From Nannocystis pusilla (GTDB taxonomy: Bacteria; Myxococcota_A; Polyangia; Nannocystales; Nannocystaceae), in the NCBI RefSeq assembly GCF_020073745.1, contig NZ_JAIRAU010000011.1:1-64000 (forward strand): a stretch of DNA of 64,000 nt. The letters run 5' to 3'. Within the stretch, counting starts at the first letter, position 1; every line of letters begins with the position of its first letter. Positions 54,388 to 60,902 of this stretch are shown here, piece after piece. Under the pieces are notes generated by a model that worked only from the letters and a program-made list of their open reading frames with translations, searched no databases and had not been told where the DNA came from. The position numbers and the translations under genes are program-made.

Positions 54388-57246
54388 GTGACGGACCGCG
54401 CTTACGCCGATACGCTCGCGCTGTCGCGCACCGCGGTCGCCGAGGACCGGATCACGCCGGCCCCGCACGACCTCACCGACGCGCCGCTCGAGCCCGGCCA
54501 CCTGCTCGGGCGCTACATCATCCTCGAGCGCCTCGGCGCCGGCGGCATGGGGGTCGTCTACGCCGCCTTCGACCCCGGCCTCGACCGCAAGGTCGCGCTC
54601 AAGCTGCTGGGCCGGCCCGACGAGGCGCCCGAGGGCGCCAGCCTCGGCCCCGGCGCCCGCCTGCTGCGCGAGGCCAAGGCGCTGGCCCGGCTCGCCCACC
54701 CCAACGTCGTCGCCGTCCACGACGCCGGCCAGATCGACGGCCGCGTGTTCGTCGCCATGGAGTTCGTCCCCGGCGTCACCCTGCGCCACTACCTGTCCCA
54801 GAGGACACTTCACTGGCGCGACATCCTCGCCCTCTTCGTCGCGGCCGGCCGCGGCCTCCAGGCCGCCCACGCCGCCGGCCTGATCCACCGCGACTTCAAG
54901 CCCGAGAACGTGCTGGTCGGCGACGACGGCCGCGTGCGCGTGCTCGACTTCGGCCTGGCGCGCGCCAGCGTGTCCGAAGACTCAGGTATTTTAGAGCAGG
55001 TCCTCAAGGCCAGCAGCGACTCCGCGTCGGCGCGCGAGCGGCCGCCCGACGGCTCCGGCGCCGACTTCCTGCTCGGCTCGCTGGTCAGCGTCGACAGCCG
55101 GCTGACCCGCGTCGGCGCGCTGATCGGCACCCCGGCGTACATGGCCCCGGAGCAGTACATGGGCCTGGAGACCTCGGCGCGCAGCGACCAGTTCAGCTTC
55201 TGCGTCTCGCTGTGGGAGGCGATCCACGGCGCCCACCCGTTCGGCGACGGCGGGGCGATGGCGCTGCTGCAGGCGATCTCGCGCGGCAAGCTGCGTGCTG
55301 TCCCTCGGGACAGGCGGACCCCGACCTGGCTGACGCGCGCGCTGGCCCGCGGCCTCGCCGTCGACCCGCTGGCGCGCTGGCCCGACGTCGGCGCGCTGCT
55401 CGACGTGCTCGAGCGCCGGGCCCTGCGCTCGCGGCGGGCCCGGGCCGCCGGCGCCGCCGGCCTCGCCCTCGGCCTGCTCCTCGGCGCCGGGGTGTGGGGA
55501 TATGTCCGTTCGGACAGCCGCGACCAGCTCTGCCGCGACGGCGCGCTCGGCCTCGTCGGCGCGTGGGACCCGGCCCGCCGCGCCGAGGTCCACGCGGCCC
55601 TGGCGACCACCGGCCGCGCCCACGCCCGCGCCACCGCCGACCGCGTGGTCGCCACCCTCGACGCCTACGCCGCCGCCTGGGCCGCCGGCCACGCCGACGC
55701 CTGCCGGGCCACCCACGTGCGCCACGAGCAGTCGCCCGAGCTGCTCGACCTGCGCATGACCTGCCTCGGCGAGCGCCGGCGCGAGCTCGCGGCCCTCACC
55801 GACCTGTTCGTTCAGACAGGTCCCGAGGTCGTCGACCGCGCCTTGCAGGCCGCCGCGGCCCTGACCCCCGTGCGCCGCTGCTCCGACCCCGCCGCCCTGA
55901 TCGCCCCGGCCGCCCCGCCCGACGATCCGGCCGCGCGCGCGCAGCTGCAGGCCGTGCGCCAGCAGCTCGCCGAGGCCAAGGCGCTGTTCGACGCCGGTCG
56001 TCTGCCCGACGGCCTCGCCCGCGCCGAGGAGGCCGCCGCGGAGGCCGAGCGGGTCGCCCACCCGCCCACGCAGGCCGAGGCGCTGTACATCCTCGGCCTG
56101 CTGCAGAACCGCGCCGCCGAGCCGCGCACCGCCGGCGCCACGCTGACGCGGGCGGCACTGGTCGCCACCGCGAGCAAGCTCGACGAGCTGGCCGCGCGGG
56201 CCATGGTCGAGCTCATCGCCTGCGTCGGCGTCTATCAGACCGACACCGACCAGGCCCTGCGCTGGTCCGACCTCGCCGGCGCCATGGTCCAGCGGCTAGG
56301 TCCCGAGGGACAGGTGGTCGAGGCCAAGCGGCTCGGCCACACCGGCATCGTCCGCCAGATCCGCGGCGAGTTCGCCGGGGCGCGCGAGCTCCACGAGCGC
56401 GCCCTCGACCTCCTCGACCGGCCCGACCAGCCCGACGCCTCCGCGCTGATCGGCACCCTGAGCAACCTCGGCAACACCCTCTCCGACCTCGGCCTCCACG
56501 CCGAGGCCGAGGCCAGCCACCGCCGCGCCGTCGCCCTCGCCGAGGAGTTCTTCGGCCCCGACCACCCGCAGACCGCCGCGCTCGCCAACAACCTCGGCGC
56601 CGCGCTGGCCGACACCGGCCGCGACGACGAGGCCGCCGCGCTGCACGAGCGCTCGCTGGCGATCAAGGAGCGCACCTACGGCCCGAACCATCTGTCCGTC
56701 GCCGCGTCGCTCCGCAACATCGCCCACATCCGCCTGCGCCAGGGCGCGCTCGGCGAGGCCCAGGCGATCCTCCGCCGCGCGTTGGCGATCCGCGAGCGCA
56801 CCCTCGGCCCCGACCACCCCGAGCTCGCCGAGCTGCTGCACGACCTCGGCGAGGTCGCCCGCCGCGAGCGCCGCTTCCCCGCCGCGCAGGCGCTGTTCCG
56901 CCGCGCCCTCCAGCTCGCCGAGCCCGCCGGCCTCGGCAACCCGCACGTGCTGCCGCTGCTGCTCGGCCTCGGCCAGACCGCCCTCGACGCCGGCGACCCC
57001 GTGGCCGCGCGCGAGCCCCTGCGCCGGGCGCTCGCGGCCGAACCGCCGGGCCAGGCGCCCGCGCGGCCGCACGTGTCGGCGCGCCTGCGCCTGGCGCTCG
57101 CCGAGGCGCTGTGGATCGACCCCTCGCTGCGCGCCGAGGCCCGCGCGCTGGCCGAGCAGGGCCGCGACATGCTGAGCGCGAGCGCCAGCTTCGTGGCGCT
57201 GCACGGCGATCTCGAAGCCTGGCTCTCGGGACATGTCTTGAAGTGA
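54388..57246 (+). CDS. Ser/Thr protein kinase with TPR repeats
   Basis: 952 residues from the GTG at 54388; in-frame alternatives (54247, 54022) are possible. Kinase domain about 40-325: [31 protein letters not shown] (catalytic loop), DFGLA and [10 protein letters not shown]. The activation region has an insert of about 60 residues. A single membrane helix (about 351-372) leads to a C-terminal helical TPR array (residues 550-920; [23 protein letters not shown]). Typical of myxobacterial receptor-like kinases. Six 14-bp repeat units lie in its coding sequence and one forms its last codons, SGHVLK. Confidence 0.93.
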   Translation: MTDRAYADTLALSRTAVAEDRITPAPHDLTDAPLEPGHLLGRYIILERLGAGGMGVVYAAFDPGLDRKVALKLLGRPDEAPEGASLGPGARLLREAKALARLAHPNVVAVHDAGQIDGRVFVAMEFVPGVTLRHYLSQRTLHWRDILALFVAAGRGLQAAHAAGLIHRDFKPENVLVGDDGRVRVLDFGLARASVSEDSGILEQVLKASSDSASARERPPDGSGADFLLGSLVSVDSRLTRVGALIGTPAYMAPEQYMGLETSARSDQFSFCVSLWEAIHGAHPFGDGGAMALLQAISRGKLRAVPRDRRTPTWLTRALARGLAVDPLARWPDVGALLDVLERRALRSRRARAAGAAGLALGLLLGAGVWGYVRSDSRDQLCRDGALGLVGAWDPARRAEVHAALATTGRAHARATADRVVATLDAYAAAWAAGHADACRATHVRHEQSPELLDLRMTCLGERRRELAALTDLFVQTGPEVVDRALQAAAALTPVRRCSDPAALIAPAAPPDDPAARAQLQAVRQQLAEAKALFDAGRLPDGLARAEEAAAEAERVAHPPTQAEALYILGLLQNRAAEPRTAGATLTRAALVATASKLDELAARAMVELIACVGVYQTDTDQALRWSDLAGAMVQRLGPEGQVVEAKRLGHTGIVRQIRGEFAGARELHERALDLLDRPDQPDASALIGTLSNLGNTLSDLGLHAEAEASHRRAVALAEEFFGPDHPQTAALANNLGAALADTGRDDEAAALHERSLAIKERTYGPNHLSVAASLRNIAHIRLRQGALGEAQAILRRALAIRERTLGPDHPELAELLHDLGEVARRERRFPAAQALFRRALQLAEPAGLGNPHVLPLLLGLGQTALDAGDPVAAREPLRRALAAEPPGQAPARPHVSARLRLALAEALWIDPSLRAEARALAEQGRDMLSASASFVALHGDLEAWLSGHVLK
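54794..54807. repeat. 14-bp repeat unit, exact, in the kinase gene
   Basis: TGTCCCAGAGGACA. Encodes part of LSQRT in the kinase domain. Confidence 0.7.
55299..55312. repeat. 14-bp repeat unit, exact, in the kinase gene
   Basis: TGTCCCTCGGGACA, with symmetry extending to CTGTCC/GGACAG. It is in a different codon phase from the unit at 54794 and encodes AVPRDR. Confidence 0.7.
55503..55516. repeat. 14-bp repeat unit, exact, in the kinase gene
   Basis: TGTCCGTTCGGACA at the end of the membrane-helix coding region (YVRSDS). Confidence 0.7.
55805..55818. repeat. 14-bp repeat unit, two mismatches
   Basis: TGTTCGTTCAGACA, flanked so that GACCTGT and ACAGGTC form a 7-bp dyad at 55801-55822. Confidence 0.55.
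56299..56312. repeat. 14-bp repeat unit, one mismatch
   Basis: GGTCCCGAGGGACA in the TPR coding region (LGPEGQ), in a third codon phase. Confidence 0.5.
57220..57233. repeat. 14-bp repeat unit at the kinase 3' end
   Basis: TGGCTCTCGGGACA, followed by TGTCTTGAAG and the stop codon. It encodes WLSGHV, almost identical to the helicase C-terminal unit at 49333. Confidence 0.65.
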
Positions 57247-57433
57247 CCTCCCGGGCGAGCCCAGCTGCGCGCCTTCGAGAGGTTGGCCGGGCGATGCGAG
57301 CAGGGTACCGGCGCGCCCTCACACCAAAACGCGACAGGCTCACGCCCTGTGCCGGGCCGGCACGTCGGTGCATTCCCTGTCCAGCGCCGCGGTCGTGAGC
57401 GCTCGCAGCACGTCTGCTGCCATTGAGGCCACG

Positions 57434-57464
57434 CCGGGGCGACGACGGAGCGTCGTCGCCCCGG
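57434..57464 (-). terminator. Strong hairpin after the Asp/Pro/Lys-repeat gene
   Basis: CCGGGGCGACGACG and CGTCGTCGCCCCGG form a perfect 14-bp stem with a 3-nt loop, 22 bp beyond the stop of the minus-strand gene at 57487. No T-run follows, so termination would rely on the stem alone or on a second factor. Confidence 0.55.
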
Positions 57465-57486
57465 ACGAGTGGCGGATCAGCAGCGA

Positions 57487-57954
57487 TCAGTGTTTGGGAT
57501 TGTTGTTGTCCTTGACGTTCTTGCCCGCGCCGGTGTTGCCCTTGCCCTGGCCGGGGATGATCTTGACGCAGACGCAGCCGTCGTCGTTCTTGTCGAACGA
57601 CTCGGTCGCCTCGGTGACGTCTTTCAGCTCCCAGAAGGTCGGACAGCCACCTTCGGCTTTGCTGGGCTCGCACTTGTCCTTGGGCGGCCACGGGTGCTTG
57701 GGATCCTCCGGCCACGGGTCCGGGTGCTTGGGATCCTCCTTGGGATCCTCCTTGGGCTCCTCCTTGGGATCCTCCGGCCACGATTCCGGGTCCTTGGGAT
57801 CGCTCGGCCACGAGTCCTTGGGATCGCTCGGGTACGATTCCGGGTCCTTGGGATCGCTCGGCCACGGGTCGTTGGTGCTGCCGGCATGGACCGCGGGGGC
57901 CACGGCGCCGACGAGGAGCGCGATTCCTGCGAGAATGTTGAGTGCGTTGCGCAT
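57487..57954 (-). CDS. Secreted protein with Asp/Pro/Lys repeats
   Basis: 155 residues from the ATG at 57954, which has a GAAGGAA site and gives a signal peptide (LAGIALLVGAVAPAVHA). The next 65 residues are imperfect repeats of DPKDPES/WPSDPKD type, mirrored in the DNA as tandem copies of TCCTTGGGATC-type units. The C-terminal 60 residues have two Cys pairs (KCEPS, GGCPTF, GCVCVK) and an EF-hand-like DKNDDG, so calcium binding is possible. Repeat number may vary between strains. No family recognised. Confidence 0.75.
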   Translation of the reverse strand: MRNALNILAGIALLVGAVAPAVHAGSTNDPWPSDPKDPESYPSDPKDSWPSDPKDPESWPEDPKEEPKEDPKEDPKHPDPWPEDPKHPWPPKDKCEPSKAEGGCPTFWELKDVTEATESFDKNDDGCVCVKIIPGQGKGNTGAGKNVKDNNNPKH

Positions 57955-58778
57955 AAGCTGTTCCTTCTGTATTTCGATTGGCGATGCGTTCTGCAGCGCC
58001 AACGGTTTGTATGACCAAGCCGGCGCTCTACCTTTGACGCCCCGCACGGATCCCCGCCGATCGCCCGCCGCAGGTTCCGTCGCGGTCGCCAAGGCGGCCG
58101 GCAATTCGCCGCCACGTGGCGAGACCGACGGCGTAACGGCCCGGAGAGCGAGTCAGCGTATTGAGGGCGGTCGAGCGCACACATCGTCGGCACGGCTCTC
58201 GGCGACGCACCCGCCCATTCAGGGCGGCCCGGGCGCATGATTAAGCGTACGCCTGATGCCCCACCTTGTGCTCTCCCCGGCAGAGTCACCGCCACTGTCC
58301 TCCGATGTATCCGCACCGGATGCGTGGGCGTCGATCGGGCTCGCGCAGACGTGAACGCGTCTTTCCATCGTGCGTGCGTGGCGCCCGGCGGAGTGTGACC
58401 TCGAGTCTTGTGCTCGAGCGAATGGCGCTCCCCCGAAATACTGAGGGAGAGCAGACAATCAGGCGTCGACAGAACAAACGTCGGCACAACGGAAGTTTGT
58501 TGGCCAGGTCGACCCAAGGTCCGATCGATTCACATTTTTTGACAAACTACACAATCTTCGGAGTCCTCTCGATCGATGTGCAAGGCAGCCAGAGAATGTC
58601 AGTCGCTACGTGTGCCATGCGACTCGCCCGTGCGGAGCGCGGATACGAGTGCACGGCCCTCGCTCCGCGTGACGCGCGCGTACCTCTTCGGCTCGGGCAG
58701 CGACGGCCGAGCGCGCGACGCGCCTCGACGCCTCGTGTATATGAGGCTAGCATGACCAGCCTGGAGGTATAACTTAGC
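57955..58778. other. Long intergenic region, partly AT-rich
   Basis: 824 bp between divergent genes. It includes a patch with TTTTTTGACAAACTACACAA near 58535, more AT-rich than its surroundings. The reading frame on the plus strand at 58266-58772 looks like noise (many Arg/Ser, no motif). It holds promoters for both flanking genes, which I cannot place exactly. Confidence 0.45.
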
Positions 58779-59606
58779 ATGTCGATCATGAATCATGGAG
58801 GCGGGCGGTGGCGCCATTGCTTGTTCGTCGGTGGCGTACTCGGTGCGATGACCGGCTGCGGCCCGTGTACGGCGGGCGGAACCGACACGACGGTCGGGAT
58901 GACGGAGACCGTGAGCGCGACGATGACGGACGGGACCGAGACCAGCACGCCGACCGAGAGCGCGACGGCGACGGTCGGGGCGACCGAGCCCGGCAGCTCG
59001 ACGACGACGGAAGCTGCGACGGAGCCCAGCAGCTCGTCGACGACGACGGAAGGTGCGACGGAGCCCGGCAGTTCGACGGCCACGGAGAGCACGGCCGAGA
59101 CCGACGAGCCGCCCGTCTGCCCGTGCATCCTGCCTGAAGAAGAGGGCGGATGGGGCGATGAGCCGTCTCTGCCGATCTGTGGCGAGCCGCTGTGCCCGAC
59201 CGTCGAGGTCGGGGGCGACCATATCTCCGCCTGCGACGACCCCGACGAGGGCGATGCGATTCCGCTCATGAATCCCGAGGCGCTGGCGTGCGCACTGACG
59301 GCGCTCCGCGACCGCACGCCCGGCATCATCGGCTGGAACTGCGGGGAGCACTCCGGCGATATGTTCTCGGATTCGGGCTACGTGCTGATCGGCGCCGATG
59401 GCACCGCGATCCGCCGGCACTGGGGCGCGTACGACCTCTCCTGGACGGTGTGGCGGGCGGAGCAAGGCGCGCTGCCCGACCCAGACGTGTTCGAGCAATG
59501 CCTCGCCGACGCGGACGACGCGAACCGCTACGAGTGCCTGCGGAAGTTCGTCATGGGCGAGCCCCTCCTCGTCTGCGACGAGCTGTGGGGCGTGGGCTTC
59601 GACTGA
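58779..59606 (+). CDS. Thr/Ser-linker lipoprotein, paralogue of the one at 9556
   Basis: 275 residues with lipobox LGAMTGC after a GGAGG site 11 nt upstream; 58788 is an alternative start. A low-complexity linker (about 35-110) of TTTEAATEPSSSSTTTEGA type is followed by CPC and the globular part with EALACALTALRDRTPGIIGW, DDANRYECLRKFV and a C-terminal Trp. It is homologous to the lipoprotein at 9556-10311, from which it has diverged substantially. Role unknown. Confidence 0.8.
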   Translation: MSIMNHGGGRWRHCLFVGGVLGAMTGCGPCTAGGTDTTVGMTETVSATMTDGTETSTPTESATATVGATEPGSSTTTEAATEPSSSSTTTEGATEPGSSTATESTAETDEPPVCPCILPEEEGGWGDEPSLPICGEPLCPTVEVGGDHISACDDPDEGDAIPLMNPEALACALTALRDRTPGIIGWNCGEHSGDMFSDSGYVLIGADGTAIRRHWGAYDLSWTVWRAEQGALPDPDVFEQCLADADDANRYECLRKFVMGEPLLVCDELWGVGFD

Positions 59607-59744
59607 GCGCTCGCGGGTCCGGCAGGCCCTCCGTGTCGCCGTTCCACAGCCGCTCCTCGACCTCGCGCGCGATCGTCGGCTCGTCGCCCGCCGGGCCCTC
59701 GGCAGGTCGACGGCCGGCGGGCGGTTTCTCTGCGCGGTCGCGGC

Positions 59745-60902
59745 CTACGACAGCGCCGCGGCGCCGGGCGGCGGGCGCACCTGGCCGAGCGCGCAGATCG
59801 TGAGGTCGCCGGCGAACGGGAAGCGAAACACCGCCTCGACCAGGTACACGTGCGGCGGCGGCTTCAGGCCCGGCGGCCACACCACCTGGCCGTCCTCCTT
59901 CGGGTCGCCCGGCGGCGGGAAGTCGATCACGCCGTAGCCGAGCGCCGTCGCGACCTCGCTGTCGCTGCCGACGGCGAGCTGGGTGACGCCGACCACCGGC
60001 ACCCCGGCCCGCGCCGGCGCGGCCCCGGACGGCAACGGCGGGTCGACCTGGCGGATGTCCTCGCGGACATGTTCGTAGAGATAGGCGCTCTGCCGCCTCG
60101 ACGGGTCGTCGTCGACGCTGTTGTCGAGGCACCTGGTGATCCTCTCGAGCGGCCCGGCCGACAGCCGGATCTGTTCGAGCAGCGCCCCCGCCGGCGTCGG
60201 CACGCCCGCCTCGGCGCTCGCCGGCCGCGGCAGGCCGAGCCCGCGCTCGGCCTGCAGCCGCACCTTCGCGGCCTCGTAGCCGCCCTCCGCCGGCGGCTCG
60301 TAGCCCTGCGGGACTTCGGTGTCGTAGACGTGCGGCGGCAGCGAGCCCCTGTCGTACGGCAGGCCGACGACGGCGATCCGCTGCCACCCGGCCGCGTCGG
60401 CGAGCGACGAGCCGGTCATGCCGCGGAGGTCGTGGATCTGGCCGGTGCCGGTCAGGCGCAGCGCGCAGATGCCGGGGCAGCGCATGGCCCCGGTGGCCGC
60501 GGCGTCGAAGGCGATTCGCTGGCCGGGGATCGGGCGCCCGTGACCGTCGAGCGCCTCGGCGACCAGCGTGGTCCCGGCCGTCGGGGTGACGGCGAAGCGG
60601 ATCTCGTACAGCTCGTCGCCGGCGATCGCAAGCTCGTCGAGCCCGCTCGCCAGCGTCTTCGGCTTGTCGAGCGCCGAGCGGTCCGGCTTCCACTCCGCGA
60701 GCCGCCGCCACACCGCGAACGGCCGGCGCGGGAAGCCCAGCGCCGGGTGCGTCGACCAGCGCAGCGCGACCGCCGGGCCGTGGCTCTCCTGGCCCTCGGG
60801 CCAGATCTTCCCGGCTGTCTCGGAGGTCAACCCCTTCTCGTGCGCCGCGAGCAGCTCGGCGCAGTGGAGCAGGCTGGCGTGGGGCCACACGTGGCGCATC
60901 AT
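59745..60902 (-). CDS. Large unrecognised protein, coupled to the upstream gene
   Basis: 385 residues, ATG at 60902 overlapping the stop of the upstream gene (ATGA). No signal peptide or membrane helix. Starts MMRHVWPHASLLHCAELLAA. Two beta-rich stretches (YEIRFAVTPTAGTTLVAEALD; GQIHDLRGMTGSSL) and the later AVFRFPFAGDLTICALGQV suggest a structural or carbohydrate-associated protein. No family recognised. A perfect 14-bp repeat unit lies at 60056. Confidence 0.75.
   Translation of the reverse strand: MMRHVWPHASLLHCAELLAAHEKGLTSETAGKIWPEGQESHGPAVALRWSTHPALGFPRRPFAVWRRLAEWKPDRSALDKPKTLASGLDELAIAGDELYEIRFAVTPTAGTTLVAEALDGHGRPIPGQRIAFDAAATGAMRCPGICALRLTGTGQIHDLRGMTGSSLADAAGWQRIAVVGLPYDRGSLPPHVYDTEVPQGYEPPAEGGYEAAKVRLQAERGLGLPRPASAEAGVPTPAGALLEQIRLSAGPLERITRCLDNSVDDDPSRRQSAYLYEHVREDIRQVDPPLPSGAAPARAGVPVVGVTQLAVGSDSEVATALGYGVIDFPPPGDPKEDGQVVWPPGLKPPPHVYLVEAVFRFPFAGDLTICALGQVRPPPGAAALS
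60056..60069. repeat. 14-bp repeat unit, exact
   Basis: TGTCCTCGCGGACA, extending to the 8-bp-arm dyad context ATGTCC/GGACAT at 60055-60070. In the coding region of the unrecognised gene. Confidence 0.7.

Noticed and set aside
58266..58772. Plus-strand frame of 168 codons between two secreted-protein genes
   Set aside because: No ribosome site, no motif, basic random-looking composition, and lies in an AT-richer region likely to be regulatory.
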